Shown here: in pieces, positions 20,376 through 31,462 of the stretch
How the letters are laid out: every line of letters begins with the position of its first letter
How positions within the stretch are numbered: the stretch's first letter is position 1
Source of the DNA: Trichomonas vaginalis G3
Taxonomy: Eukaryota; Parabasalia; Trichomonadida; Trichomonadidae
DNA: 64,000 bases
Assembly: GCF_026262505.1 (NCBI RefSeq)
Contig: NC_067203.1
Span: 13,280,392-13,344,391 of the forward strand
Reading direction: 5' to 3'
Program-made: the position numbers and the translations under genes
The notes under the pieces: generated by a model
What the model saw: the letters and a program-made list of their open reading frames with translations, nothing else
Databases searched by the model: none
Told to the model about the DNA's origin: nothing

Positions 20376-23300
20376 TTAAATAATGGAATTTCTTCTTAAG
20401 ACTCCTCTTCTTCTCTCCCACAATGAAGGAGCATAGAAAGAGTTGAATGCCTTAGGAGCCAAGCTTGTCTCGTACTCAGCCATCATTCTCAGTCTTGGCC
20501 TTTCGAATTCTTTCTTCGAAAGCAAATCGTTTGAAGATTTGTTTCTTATTATTGTGTAATTCGGGAATTTCTCTTTCGGACGTTCATTTGATTCTCTCTC
20601 ATTGATAATCTTCAATGATTCAGGAGGATCATCCAAGTTGATACGTGAAGAAAGAGATCTACTTTTCTGTTTTTCGATTTTAACAACTTGTTTTTGTCCA
20701 GTAATTCCTAAAGAAGACAAATCTGCTGTTATATTCATTTCCGTTGTATTTGCCATTAACTTTGCAAGGAGTTCCTCTTCCTCCTTCCTCTGTTGGTCCT
20801 TTCTGTTGACAAGAGGAGAATCCTTTGGTTCTTCTTTCTTGACAACTTTCTTTTTGACAACTTTTTTCTTGAGAGTTTCAGGAGGTTGATCAGGACCTTC
20901 TTCTTCAGTGATAGATGAGATTGTATTATCGAAAGGAATCTTCTCATCATTGTTCTTTCTTCCAATAGTTCTCCTTTGCTTTCCTTGGCCTCTGTTTCCT
21001 GCAACAGCTTTAACTTTCGAAACAGATTCAACGGAAACATTTGATGTCGAATTTTGTGCTGAACTACGATTGGAACGACTTAATTTCGTTGCAGGCTGGT
21101 CTTTTGTAATTGGTAATTGTTCCTTTGACTTGTTTGTGATCTGATCTTTTTGTAATTGTCCAGTTTCTTCTTCTTCATTTGAATCATCCGAATGAATGCT
21201 TTCCATTGTGATTCCTTTCGTTAATTTGTTGTTATGATCACTTGTATCGAAGTGATCTACTGATTTCTTGGAGCCCCTCAAGTCTTTCTTGCTTGCAGTG
21301 AGTTTTGTTCCTTTCTTTGATAATTTCTTGTCACTTTTTTCAACTTTTTCAACCTTTTCATTGTTTCTTGATCTTGGAGGTCTTTTCTTTGCTTGTTTTG
21401 CATTCATTTTAGCGAGATCGACATCTCCTATTTCTTCTGCGATCTGTAGTTTAGGTGTTTGTGCTTCACTTGACTGCTGACTTCTGTGAGAAGTTATTGT
21501 TATCAAAGGATCATTTTGAGGGATGTTTAAATCAGGAGTTTGTCTTTCTTCAACTTGATTTTGTTCTTCTTGTTTTGATAAGACGTTGTTTAGATCGTTT
21601 TGTGCTTGTTCCAAGTTACTCAAATCTTCAGAAGTTGTTGAAGACAATTCTGTTGAAGTTGTTTGATAATCTTCTTCTTCATTTTCTGATTCTTCCTCTT
21701 CTTGTTTCTTTTCTTCTTTGACTTCTTCTTCCTCTGTTTTCTTTTCTTCAGGTTCTTCACGTTTTTCTTCTTCTTCCTCAATTTTTTGTTGTTCATGCTT
21801 TTCTTCTTCAACTTCTTCTTCTTCTTCAGTAACATTTGTTTGTTCTGTTTGATATGTCTGAGTGTCTGTTTGGTATTCAGTTATTTCTTCTTCTTCGACG
21901 TATTCTTCTTCTTCCTCTTCTTGTTTCTTTTCTTCTTTTGGTTCTTCTTGTTTTTTTTCTTCTTCTTCCTCGATTTTTTCTTCGTGTTTTTCTTCTTCTT
22001 CCTCTTCTTGTTTCAGTTTCTGTTCTAAATCATATTTCGCTTGTGATTGTTGAGACATTCTTTCTATCTCTCCATCAATGTCAACATCAGAATCTTCTTC
22101 CTCTTCTTTCTTTTCTTCTTCATGATTCTCTTCTTCTTTATGTTCTTCCTCTTCATGTTTTTCTTCTTTTTCTTCTTGAATGATTCCTGATTCGTCTGAT
22201 TTAGTTTCCGCAATGTTTTCAACTGATTCATGTGTCATTGATTCATCATCTTCATTGATCTGTTCCATGATTGGTGGAGGTAATTCGTCAGCTTCAGAAA
22301 TCATGTTCAAATCACTTGATTTCCTGTTTAATGGTTCTTGTTTCGGAGAATCAGGCAATTTGATTTCCGGCTTGTTTTCAGGAATGAGTCCGCTGACTGT
22401 GTGTGAAGATCCATCGCTGTCTTCGATTGTCTGCGCCTCGTAAGGAAGACTGGAGAAACTTCCGCGAGAAGCAGTAGAAACTTGGGAAGGAAGGTTCTGT
22501 ATTTCAGTTGTTTCATCAGGAATTGTTTCAGGAATTGCAGAGTTCCTGTCTTCTTCTTCATCATTGTGCTTCGAAGAATGATGACTCAACAAAGAAACAG
22601 TCGAAGAATTGTTGGAAAGAGCTTTCTGGTGGAAACTCAAGAAGTTAATTGTTGGTTGCCACTTTGGTTGGTCGACCAGCGTGTTGTCTTCTATCAATCC
22701 AACTTCATCAAGTACTTCTCTCAAAGCAGCGAAGTCATTTCTCTTCAAATGTTCTTCAACTTGGAGAACTGATGCCGACTTTGGTTTTGGAGGTGTTGGA
22801 GGTTTCTTTGCGAGAATAGAACTCTGGAATGAAGCAACAGAAGAAGGAGAATCCAATGGCTCAATATCCTCGTTTCCGTAACTTGCTTCTGTTATAGAAT
22901 CCAACAAGAAATCTTCTTGGGAATTCTCAGAAATCATCGGCAAAAAGTTTTTGCCAACATTCAAAGAATTATTGATATCATTCAAAGTAAACAATCCAGA
23001 AGGAGGAGATCGAGGTCTTCCCTTACCATAATTAGGATTGGCAACACCAGCAACTGTGAATCCATGCAATTCCTGAGGACCACTCGATTCCATTGGAATT
23101 GTATCAGCTAAAGGTGTCCATTCAGGAAGAGGACCAAGTTTGTTGAGTTGCAAGTTCTGTATATCATCTGCTGACATTGGCGGAGCATTCTTTATGAGAT
23201 CAGCCAGTGGATTATCACTTGCTCCGTATATATCACTCAATATCTTCAAAGAAGGAGATTCATTTACGAGTTTTTGTGCTCTTTGGTTGTTGTTATCGAA

Positions 23301-26300
23301 AATGTTCAATCCGGACATCGAAAACAAACTCGCGGAAGAGTCATTGCACTGATCAAACAATGAAGTGTTGATTAGCTGGATCTGACTCGATGCTTTGACA
23401 TCATTTGTTGTATTTGACAATATTGGTTCTTCTCCAAATGTATCAGCCTTTTCTTCGACAACATTTTCATTTGATTTTGCTTCTTTCAATGCAGGGAATA
23501 TTTCTTCTTTTATTGGTTCGTATCCAGAAGGATCGAATTCATCTGATGCCTGATCGAATTCTTCGATATTTGTAAGGTTTGAATGTCTCCTTCTATCGAA
23601 AATGTTGTTGACAAAATTCCTTCTTTTCTGGATTGATTCCAATGTTTCTTCTTCTTCCTCTTCTTCTTCGTATTCATCGTATTCATTGATATCAAAATAT
23701 TGTTCACTCAACGAGATGTTCTTAATGAATCCATGATGCTCAGGCCTCTTGTGGAACCTTACTCCTTCCCAATGCATGAAATCAGCTCCACTCATTGATT
23801 GGGAATATGGTTTTGGTTGTTTCGGAGGAATCCAATCATCATAAAATGTTGGTTTTGTGTTGTGGAAATGTCTCGCTTCGGAACCACCAATGTAGACACC
23901 ATTTGGCATGATTGTTTGGATTGGCAAAGCTACTTGTTGTGTCAAGTGAATAATTGGCTTTTTGGCTTTGTTTTCTGATACTTTTTTGAGACCTTTCAGA
24001 GCTTTTTGGAAGATTTTTCCTGGAACATTTATGTTACTTGCGTTGTAAGCCACTCTTGTTGGATCATTGACTTCTGAATTTGCTAAGTTTGCAAGGATAT
24101 CAGCTGTTAGTTCATTTGTTTGTACTATTGTTCCATCTTCTAGTTCGATCTCGAAAACTCTTTGTTTCTTCTTATTTTCACGAGTTTTTCTGTTGCCAAT
24201 TTTCTTTATTGGCTTAATTTTTCTGACAACTTCTATTTCATCACTTTCATTTTCTTCTTGAGAGTTTTCTGTTCTTGCTGATGACGAAGAGATAGATTTA
24301 ATGGATTTCCTGGCACTCTGTTTCTCAAGCCTCTTCCTGTGCATCTCTTGGAATACTTCTTTTGGAACAGATTTGACATCCAACGTCAAAAAGAACGAAT
24401 AAAAGAATTCTTCATCGACATTTTCCACTTTTTTCGCTCTGATTCTTTTGATTTTCTTTTGTGGTTGGAAAGCAGCAGCAACTCTTGGATCATTAGCAAT
24501 GAGTTTCTTAATAATATTTGCGTTGTGCTGCATCACTGCGTCTATATCAGATTGAGGAGCAGCTATCAATTCTCCAACAGAAGGACGAGAATCCAAATTA
24601 AAAGTATAAGTTTCTTCACCTTCAACGACAATTTTCGGATGTCCGTCTTCGAAAATCAAGTCCATTCTCTTTCTTCCTCCAGGAGGAATATCAGGATATC
24701 TCAATATTGGTTCATTATTTACATTGTTCAAGTTGTTTTCTCCTGACTCCAAATTGAAATGCTCTTGAGAACTTGAAGATGAAGAACTGAAATAATTGTT
24801 TTTCATGTTATTCGTTGTTTGTTGGAAGAAAGGAACAACATCGTCATCTTCTTCTTCACTTGATAACTCTTTCTTATCTTCCTCTTCTTCTTTCTTCGGA
24901 GTATGTGGTGGAGAAGGATAAATTCTTTGGAAATCAGGCCAATCCAATAACCGAATATTTTGATCAACACCCAAAACTATCATTAATTTTCCTGCTAAAA
25001 TAAATGCCATTTCATGGTTTGTTGTGTGTTTTGGAGTGTCTTTCGTGTATTGGACAATACCTGTGATACAATCAGCTATTGTTAATGTATCATTTGTTCC
25101 CAAAGAACAGACATATCCTTCAAGATTTTCTTTCTTAATTAGCTCCAATCCGCCTTCGAATTTGAGTAGATCCATGGAAGAAATGATAGAAGTAAATGGA
25201 GAATTATGGAGTTTCATATTATGCAAAAGTGTCAAAGTTGGATTTCCATGCAAATCTTCTTGTAACTCATAGACTTTTCCTTTACCGTTATCTAGGCAAA
25301 CAACTAATAAACTGTTAGTTGCGAACTTGAAGGTCTGAGCGATCTCGAATTCGTCCAATTTCAATGTGAAAACTTCTTCAAAATATTGTTCATTAACCTT
25401 ATAAATATGAATTACAACATCTTCCAATCCGATGACGTATTTACCGTCAGGAGTCCTTTCCATGTGGAGCATTCCGATATTTGAGATCTTCCAGCTGCCA
25501 ATATAATCCCAGCATGTTGGACAATGCATAACAATGCCGCCATTACTTGTGGAAGTGAATAATAAAGTTGTCACTTTTTTACATTTTTTGCAATAAGAAT
25601 GTCTAACTGTCATTACGTTTTCAAGAGGCAGCATTGAGTCTATTCTGTTACCAAGTGTTGGTTCATTCATTTCGAACAGTTGCTTGTTATTTGTATTAAA
25701 GCATTTGATTTCTCCGTTCGAAAAACCAACGTAAATTATTCCTTTGTGTAAAACCATTTCGGAAACAGGAACAGAAATAGTATGTGGTTTTCCAGTGTTA
25801 GCAATTGGCATTGTATCCAAATCGTAGACAGTTGATTCATGGGTGTCAGCGTACAACTGGTGGATGATGTTGGTCTTCGACAGAGCAAAAATTTTACCAT
25901 TGTGGTCGACCAAAATTGAAACAACAGCATCTGAACAAATTGAAAGTTCTTTCGGAGCAAAACAGGCTTGGAACTGCCTGATTATGCCGCCTTCGCTTTG
26001 GAAAACCCAGGACTTCTTCTCTGTCTTGTAGGTCATTGCGGATTGTAAGTCTATGGCCGCTTCTACGTTTTTCATGTCTAATGGAACAGATGGCTCGAGG
26101 TTATATGAGCCAATGAGGTTTCCTGTCATCATATTGTAGCGGCGGATGACTCTTTCGTGGGATACTGTGATGATTGACATGGAATCTATGATCAAATGTA
26201 TTGGTCCAAGCCGAACTTGGTCAATCGTTTGGGTATTGAGAGCGCTTTTCTCGAAAACTTGCCAGGTCTTGACTATGCCATCTGTAGCTGCGGTGAAAAA

Positions 26301-26990
26301 CATCAAGTGCTCAGGAGAATAGCTGATTCCTGAGATATTCGCTTTATGACCTGTATTAAATTTCTGTAATAAGCTGCCATCGTTCATCGACATGATGTAA
26401 ACATCTGTTCCTGATGCACCAAATAGGATTTCTTTAGTGTCATCACATACTAAATGATTCATCCACTGAGAATTATGTCTTGTTGTCCATTTTCCTTCCC
26501 ATTCACAAGCTGTGCCTGAAATGGAAGTATGAGCATGAACTTCTAAAGCACGAACCCAGCCAAAATTACCTGATAAGTATAATGTTTGGAATTTTTGTGA
26601 CCATGACATGGCAAGCACAACAATTTTTGTATCTAAACTTAATGATGGAACTTGTGATAATGTATCATCAAACGCTAAAATAGTTCTTCGATTTTTTACC
26701 ATTAAAAACAAAGCTTTCGAAGGATATAAAGGTGTGAATATAGGATGCATTACTGCTAATGTTTCATGACTAACAAACTCGCATTCTTTAAGTAATTTAA
26801 AATTAAAAAAATTGAATAAGCGAAATTTCACGCCATCAAATGTTAATAAGTAGGAAGTTTCCTCGAAGGTACTGACAGTCCATAGTTTTACCGTATATGG
26901 ATGGGCAAAATCGTGTTGATGTACGAAAAATGCATCCATGTACGATAAACTCGTTTTTTTCATCATTTTCCTTATTTTTGAGATTTTCAT
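20376..26990 (-). CDS. Giant WD40 and Glu-rich coiled-coil protein
   Basis: About 2,200 residues; the ATG could be at 26990 or 26966, and the open frame further upstream lacks ATG. The first 720 residues are WD40-like beta-propeller repeats, probably two propellers (GHKANISGISYSPEHLMFF, TDGIVKTWQVF, NIRLLDWPDF). Inside lie two CxxC pairs (YCKKCKK and HCPTCWD), a possible zinc site. A long polar region follows with a conserved-looking part (DDWIPPKQPKPY). A stretch around residues 1600-1800 is extremely rich in Glu and Lys, and the tail is basic. The plan recalls large axonemal WD40 proteins such as WDR87 or WDR97, but this is a guess from architecture. The many antisense frames here are products of the Glu codons. 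Confidence 0.8.
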   Translation of the reverse strand: MKISKIRKMMKKTSLSYMDAFFVHQHDFAHPYTVKLWTVSTFEETSYLLTFDGVKFRLFNFFNFKLLKECEFVSHETLAVMHPIFTPLYPSKALFLMVKNRRTILAFDDTLSQVPSLSLDTKIVVLAMSWSQKFQTLYLSGNFGWVRALEVHAHTSISGTACEWEGKWTTRHNSQWMNHLVCDDTKEILFGASGTDVYIMSMNDGSLLQKFNTGHKANISGISYSPEHLMFFTAATDGIVKTWQVFEKSALNTQTIDQVRLGPIHLIIDSMSIITVSHERVIRRYNMMTGNLIGSYNLEPSVPLDMKNVEAAIDLQSAMTYKTEKKSWVFQSEGGIIRQFQACFAPKELSICSDAVVSILVDHNGKIFALSKTNIIHQLYADTHESTVYDLDTMPIANTGKPHTISVPVSEMVLHKGIIYVGFSNGEIKCFNTNNKQLFEMNEPTLGNRIDSMLPLENVMTVRHSYCKKCKKVTTLLFTSTSNGGIVMHCPTCWDYIGSWKISNIGMLHMERTPDGKYVIGLEDVVIHIYKVNEQYFEEVFTLKLDEFEIAQTFKFATNSLLVVCLDNGKGKVYELQEDLHGNPTLTLLHNMKLHNSPFTSIISSMDLLKFEGGLELIKKENLEGYVCSLGTNDTLTIADCITGIVQYTKDTPKHTTNHEMAFILAGKLMIVLGVDQNIRLLDWPDFQRIYPSPPHTPKKEEEEDKKELSSEEEDDDVVPFFQQTTNNMKNNYFSSSSSSSQEHFNLESGENNLNNVNNEPILRYPDIPPGGRKRMDLIFEDGHPKIVVEGEETYTFNLDSRPSVGELIAAPQSDIDAVMQHNANIIKKLIANDPRVAAAFQPQKKIKRIRAKKVENVDEEFFYSFFLTLDVKSVPKEVFQEMHRKRLEKQSARKSIKSISSSSARTENSQEENESDEIEVVRKIKPIKKIGNRKTRENKKKQRVFEIELEDGTIVQTNELTADILANLANSEVNDPTRVAYNASNINVPGKIFQKALKGLKKVSENKAKKPIIHLTQQVALPIQTIMPNGVYIGGSEARHFHNTKPTFYDDWIPPKQPKPYSQSMSGADFMHWEGVRFHKRPEHHGFIKNISLSEQYFDINEYDEYEEEEEEEETLESIQKRRNFVNNIFDRRRHSNLTNIEEFDQASDEFDPSGYEPIKEEIFPALKEAKSNENVVEEKADTFGEEPILSNTTNDVKASSQIQLINTSLFDQCNDSSASLFSMSGLNIFDNNNQRAQKLVNESPSLKILSDIYGASDNPLADLIKNAPPMSADDIQNLQLNKLGPLPEWTPLADTIPMESSGPQELHGFTVAGVANPNYGKGRPRSPPSGLFTLNDINNSLNVGKNFLPMISENSQEDFLLDSITEASYGNEDIEPLDSPSSVASFQSSILAKKPPTPPKPKSASVLQVEEHLKRNDFAALREVLDEVGLIEDNTLVDQPKWQPTINFLSFHQKALSNNSSTVSLLSHHSSKHNDEEEDRNSAIPETIPDETTEIQNLPSQVSTASRGSFSSLPYEAQTIEDSDGSSHTVSGLIPENKPEIKLPDSPKQEPLNRKSSDLNMISEADELPPPIMEQINEDDESMTHESVENIAETKSDESGIIQEEKEEKHEEEEHKEEENHEEEKKEEEEDSDVDIDGEIERMSQQSQAKYDLEQKLKQEEEEEEKHEEKIEEEEEKKQEEPKEEKKQEEEEEEYVEEEEITEYQTDTQTYQTEQTNVTEEEEEVEEEKHEQQKIEEEEEKREEPEEKKTEEEEVKEEKKQEEEESENEEEDYQTTSTELSSTTSEDLSNLEQAQNDLNNVLSKQEEQNQVEERQTPDLNIPQNDPLITITSHRSQQSSEAQTPKLQIAEEIGDVDLAKMNAKQAKKRPPRSRNNEKVEKVEKSDKKLSKKGTKLTASKKDLRGSKKSVDHFDTSDHNNKLTKGITMESIHSDDSNEEEETGQLQKDQITNKSKEQLPITKDQPATKLSRSNRSSAQNSTSNVSVESVSKVKAVAGNRGQGKQRRTIGRKNNDEKIPFDNTISSITEEEGPDQPPETLKKKVVKKKVVKKEEPKDSPLVNRKDQQRKEEEELLAKLMANTTEMNITADLSSLGITGQKQVVKIEKQKSRSLSSRINLDDPPESLKIINERESNERPKEKFPNYTIIRNKSSNDLLSKKEFERPRLRMMAEYETSLAPKAFNSFYAPSLWERRRGVLRRNSII

Positions 26991-27366
26991 TAATAAATAT
27001 ATTGCAAATAGTAAATCAAACAAATTATGCTGATAATATATATCAAAAAAATTAAATATAATTTTGATAATGAAAATTATAAGAAATTTAAAAGATAATA
27101 CCAGATGATCTTAAACAAATATTAGGAGGATATTGTTTTCATATGTAGAAAATTGAGAGAATTTCAATATAAATATAAATTTCGTCACAATTCTCATAAA
27201 TGAATCCATTTTTAAGCAGGATTCTTAAAAATTTCGTCTCATATTTTGACTTTTTAAACATGAAACTATTTTCTAAAGTGTCAAAATTTTAAAATTTATC
27301 TAAGAAAAATATTTTATTTACAAATAACAATTATGATATATCGCAGATACATAAAAGTATTCTGTG
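26991..27366. other. AT-rich spacer
   Basis: Between two minus-strand genes; no feature seen. Confidence 0.5.
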
Positions 27367-28779
27367 TTAGTCTGAATCATCTCCAGAGCTCAGAGAGAAA
27401 TAATTACCACGTCTTTCAGAAGATGAGGATCTCTTGTTTAAAACAAACGGAACTCTCTCTGTTTCATCAATTGTGGCTGAAGATGACTTCTCCAGCAACT
27501 CTCTGTAAATGAAAACAATGAAGAAAACAATGATACAAATAACAAATGCGGCCAAAGCTGAAAATCCAAATGCTTCTTCATAAATAGGTGAAGGCCATGG
27601 AGTAGCAGATACAGTTCGCTCAGGAGGAACCGCAGATTGTGACGGGCTTGGAGTTTCTACGGGCGATTGCGTTGGTTCTGGAGTGTCAGGAGATTTTGTA
27701 GGGACAAGTGTCTCTTGCGGGGTTATTTTAGGGGTGGGAGGAGGTGTTGCAGGGATGCCTTCGCAATTCTCGTAGAGAGCAAATGTTATTTGCGTTTCTC
27801 CTTTGGAAGGAGCGCCAAATTGATTTGATGTTCCTGAATTTGTGCCACTATCGGATGTAGTGAACGAGCAAGAGGAGAAATAAAATGACCCATCGCCAGA
27901 TTGAAGGTTAACAATGGTAGATTGTGAAGTTGGAGAGATATATGAATTTTTGAAAATCATTTTAGTGGAAGCCCAAAAAATAGCATTGCCTGAGCCATCT
28001 AAAATTGATACCCTACCGAACGTCGAGGAAACTACGGTACAGGACTTAGTATATTGTGACCATAAAATACATCTACCTTCGCAACTATTAACGTAGCAGT
28101 TTTTGAGACAGAAATAATCGGGAGCTGATATTCCAAATACAGCTCCCCAAGTTTTGATTTTATTTGAAGTTATATTTGTAAATTCCAAAACACAGGATGA
28201 AGTATTAATGTAAAATGGGTCGCGAGAGGTTGTATCTGTATATTCTGAGCCTACAAATGTGCATGATAAGCATGAAACTCCGCCATATCTTGATTGTTGA
28301 TTTGCGGCAAAAAATCCGCCAACTGGAGATTTAGAATCTGACATCTGGAGTCCATCGAAGATAGTATTTCTTGTATTTAATGTTATTGTTCCTACTGTTG
28401 ATGTGCATTGTTGAATTGTAGTTTTTCTGACTCTAACAGTCATTTCTGGATTATTTAGAACAAGACATGGTGATCCAGTGATGCCAGAAAACTTACAACA
28501 ATCGAATTGGTATGAATCAGTTGTATCATATGTTTTTGATTCTGTAAATGCCGAAGAAATGTATTTATATTCTTTATTACAATAAACAACTGATGATAAA
28601 AATCTGTTGAATGTGGATTTCTGAGCTTTAATTGAATTAATGTTATAAAATATCGGGTGAAATGATCTGGAAAACGTTGATTTCATGATAGTTATCTGAC
28701 TATCACCTGATAAATATGGGGAAGTCGTGATAAACCTCATCTGAAGAGCAGTTATTGAGACATTTTTAAGGCTCTTCAT
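27367..28779 (-). CDS. Beta-helix type I surface protein
   Basis: 470 residues. Residues 1-320 are short repeats of beta strands with regular C, S, T and N spacing (DCCKFSGITGSPCLVLNN, FKNSYISPTSQSTIV), as in right-handed parallel beta-helices and the Pmp-like proteins of trichomonads. A Pro/Thr/Ser-rich stalk comes next (PTPEPTQSPVETPSPSQS style), then a transmembrane helix (FSALAAFVICIIVFFIVFIY) and a Ser-rich cytosolic tail. No signal peptide is visible at the ATG, which is unusual for a surface protein: the gene may be N-terminally truncated or use internal signals. Likely a cell-surface protein; ligand unknown. Confidence 0.7.
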   Translation of the reverse strand: MKSLKNVSITALQMRFITTSPYLSGDSQITIMKSTFSRSFHPIFYNINSIKAQKSTFNRFLSSVVYCNKEYKYISSAFTESKTYDTTDSYQFDCCKFSGITGSPCLVLNNPEMTVRVRKTTIQQCTSTVGTITLNTRNTIFDGLQMSDSKSPVGGFFAANQQSRYGGVSCLSCTFVGSEYTDTTSRDPFYINTSSCVLEFTNITSNKIKTWGAVFGISAPDYFCLKNCYVNSCEGRCILWSQYTKSCTVVSSTFGRVSILDGSGNAIFWASTKMIFKNSYISPTSQSTIVNLQSGDGSFYFSSCSFTTSDSGTNSGTSNQFGAPSKGETQITFALYENCEGIPATPPPTPKITPQETLVPTKSPDTPEPTQSPVETPSPSQSAVPPERTVSATPWPSPIYEEAFGFSALAAFVICIIVFFIVFIYRELLEKSSSATIDETERVPFVLNKRSSSSERRGNYFSLSSGDDSD

Positions 28780-28990
28780 TTTTTGTCAAAAAAAGAGATT
28801 TTTATCAATGTTATCAAATTTCAGACATTCATAGTAATTTTATTTGATAAAACAAACAGTAATAGTAAATACATTTTAATTAAAAACAAAATAAATCAAA
28901 CAATGAAGGAAATAAAATTCTCAAATCATAAAATTTGTTTTTGTCAAGTTAGTATATGACAAAACAAAATATCATTAGACAATTATGAAA

Positions 28991-31240
28991 TTAAGATTGA
29001 TTGGCAAAGAATGTTTCCAAATTTGCGGAAATATTTGCAAGTCGTTGATCAATTCCAAGATCTTGATTAATAACCAGTGATATACCAGTTAAATCTTGTA
29101 TCTTTGGTTCAATAACGTTAATGCACTTTTTAGATTCCGCAATTGTTCTTCTCAAAGTTTTAACTAAAGGTTCCAATGGGTTCTCTGTGTTTTCTACTAA
29201 GCTAAGCATCTGATCAATCGAATCCATTATTGACTTAGGAGTTGCCGACGTTCTGGTCAAAGCTTTCAATCTTTCTTCGACGGTTTTTAAGAATTTTGAT
29301 TGAGTTATCATTTCATTTTGAATGGAATGAAACGCTTTTTGTAAGTTCTCTATATCAGATTCCAAAGAAGTATTTTCTGCCAAGTTAAATGACTTCTTTA
29401 TCATCTGTGTAATAGCAACAATATCCTTAGAATGATGAACTTTTTCAGCTTCAAACTTATTATTCAAAATTGCCAATTGTTCTTTTACACACATTACAGA
29501 GAAAGTTGGCAAGTTCTTTTCATCAGGCAAAGAGAGTTTGAACTCACCAATTATAGCATACAAACTTTCTCTTAATGTCTTTATTTCTTCCGTCAATTCC
29601 GAAATTTTGTCAGATTGCGATGTATAATGATTTGACAATTCATTATATTTTCTGATTAATATTTGGACTTCTTCAACATACATCTCTGATCCTAACAACT
29701 GTTTCAGAGACTTAAATACTTCTTCGTTCTGTTGGCAACTCAAACATTTGTTTTTCGCTGCAACTTCAAGGAGTTGACGCGTTGTTTCGATGATTGCGTC
29801 ATCATTTGATCCATTTGCTTTTATTTCTTCAGTGTTGTTGGAAAGAACAGTGCAGACATCGTTCAAACACGATCTCAAGCCATTGACATTCGTGTTGTTC
29901 GTCATTTCATTCAGTTTGTCTTTGAGATCTTTTATTGTTTGTTTCTGGATAAATGATTGCGTTTTGAACTCAGTGATTTCTTTCGTTGCTTCTTGAAGGC
30001 TCTTCTCCATTTCGTCGTAGGAAGCAATCTTTGGAGCTTGCTCTTGAAGTGTGTCTTTGCAAGTCTTGATTTCGTTTGTTACAAGATCGGATTTTTTACG
30101 TAAAACTGACATAAATTCGTCAAATCTCTTTCTGTCTGTGATTCCTCGTTTGAAAGCTATTGATGCTCGATGGACAATCTCAGGGAGCTCCATGTCAACA
30201 AGGAAATACTCTCCTTCGCTGTCAATTATTGACTTTTTGAGCGAATTTGTTGTATTTCGAGGAATTTCTTCTTCTTCCTCTTCAGGAGATGTTTCATTGA
30301 GCTTGTCTCGTATCTGGAGACTGTCAACGATCACATTTATGTACTGATCAACATCTGTATACGCATTAGAAATCGCAAGTACATCTTCTGAGAAAATTGT
30401 GAGAGAATGTAGCTGAAAAACAACTTCACAAATGCATGTATATATTTTGTTACGGCTGTTTTCGTTTTCTGAGAAAACTGCTGCAATCTTTGAAAAATCA
30501 TTCGTATAAGCAGCGGAAATATCACGAGAAAGTACTTTAAGCTCATCGGTAATTGCTTTCTCATGATATTTCTTTTCAACATTGATGATATTGAAGAAAT
30601 CTTGAACCTTTCTTTGTAAATTCCAAACAACTTGTTGGAATTTCCTTGCTTTCTTGATATTATTATCATGCATGCCGGCATTGTATCCATTGCTATTGAT
30701 AATTGAATCTAAAGAGTTCAAAACTATGTTGAAATTGTCGTTAATTGAATCAAGAATTAATTTTTCACCTGTTTCTTTGATTCTGTTGATATGTTTGATG
30801 ATTCTTTGCCATATTAAAGCAAATGGAATAGCAGAGGATTTAACAGACATTGTAGTTAAAGAAATCGTTTTAATTTTTGAAATTGGTATAGCAGAACGTC
30901 CTGATTTTGTTAATTGAGAGTAAAATGTAGAGAACAATTCATCTGTTTTTAGAGTAATTCCTTGTAAATCATCACGAATTGCTTTAGTTCCACCAGTATG
31001 ATTTAAAAAGTCGGATATTTTCTCGATAAACTGCCTGAAAACGGGTTTTATAACTGCTAAAGTGTCTTCCCCATCAGGATTAAGTGTATTTTGCATTAGA
31101 CCTGTTAAATCGAAACTAAGTCTGATTCCTTTTGCTGTTCGTATATTTCGGCCACGAGGACTTCCTAGAGTACTCTGAGGAGCAGTCATTGCATGCATTG
31201 CTGACCGCCCTCTCCTTGGCTGTATTATTTTATCATTCAT
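28991..31240 (-). CDS. Coiled-coil protein, unrecognised
   Basis: 749 residues from an ATG. The first 45 residues are basic and disordered (RRGRSAMHAMTAPQ, GSPRGRN). The rest is almost entirely alpha-helical, with heptad-like runs from about 380 to 720 (ATKEITEFKTQSFIQKQTIK, SDKISELTEEIKTLRESLYA). A pair of cysteines (CLSC) lies near 520. No domain is recognised. The basic N-terminal tail before a long coiled coil is common in cytoskeleton- or flagellum-associated proteins, so that role is possible but unproven. Confidence 0.7.
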   Translation of the reverse strand: MNDKIIQPRRGRSAMHAMTAPQSTLGSPRGRNIRTAKGIRLSFDLTGLMQNTLNPDGEDTLAVIKPVFRQFIEKISDFLNHTGGTKAIRDDLQGITLKTDELFSTFYSQLTKSGRSAIPISKIKTISLTTMSVKSSAIPFALIWQRIIKHINRIKETGEKLILDSINDNFNIVLNSLDSIINSNGYNAGMHDNNIKKARKFQQVVWNLQRKVQDFFNIINVEKKYHEKAITDELKVLSRDISAAYTNDFSKIAAVFSENENSRNKIYTCICEVVFQLHSLTIFSEDVLAISNAYTDVDQYINVIVDSLQIRDKLNETSPEEEEEEIPRNTTNSLKKSIIDSEGEYFLVDMELPEIVHRASIAFKRGITDRKRFDEFMSVLRKKSDLVTNEIKTCKDTLQEQAPKIASYDEMEKSLQEATKEITEFKTQSFIQKQTIKDLKDKLNEMTNNTNVNGLRSCLNDVCTVLSNNTEEIKANGSNDDAIIETTRQLLEVAAKNKCLSCQQNEEVFKSLKQLLGSEMYVEEVQILIRKYNELSNHYTSQSDKISELTEEIKTLRESLYAIIGEFKLSLPDEKNLPTFSVMCVKEQLAILNNKFEAEKVHHSKDIVAITQMIKKSFNLAENTSLESDIENLQKAFHSIQNEMITQSKFLKTVEERLKALTRTSATPKSIMDSIDQMLSLVENTENPLEPLVKTLRRTIAESKKCINVIEPKIQDLTGISLVINQDLGIDQRLANISANLETFFANQS

Positions 31241-31462
31241 TTCTTTTTTTTTCTACACTAAATTTTTTAGAGTTTGAACGTTTTTTTCCTCAATATGTAA
31301 ACACGCGATGGAATTTGCTCAAAAACTGCAAGAACTGTTTTCATGAAAGAGTTATATACAGATTTGAAACATTAATAGGAATACTTCCTAGTTTTATCTT
31401 ATTTTCAAATGTTTTAGTGATTTTTTTTTCAATGTCGTTAGAGTTGATGCGATGCTAAGGAC
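31241..31462. other. AT-rich divergent spacer
   Basis: No clear feature; no TCAYW element close to the coiled-coil gene start. Confidence 0.4.

Noticed and set aside
21268-22183. Several plus-strand frames rich in Phe, Leu and Ser
   Set aside because: They are the antisense of the Glu/Lys-rich part of the WD40 gene; the composition follows from GAA/GAG codons.
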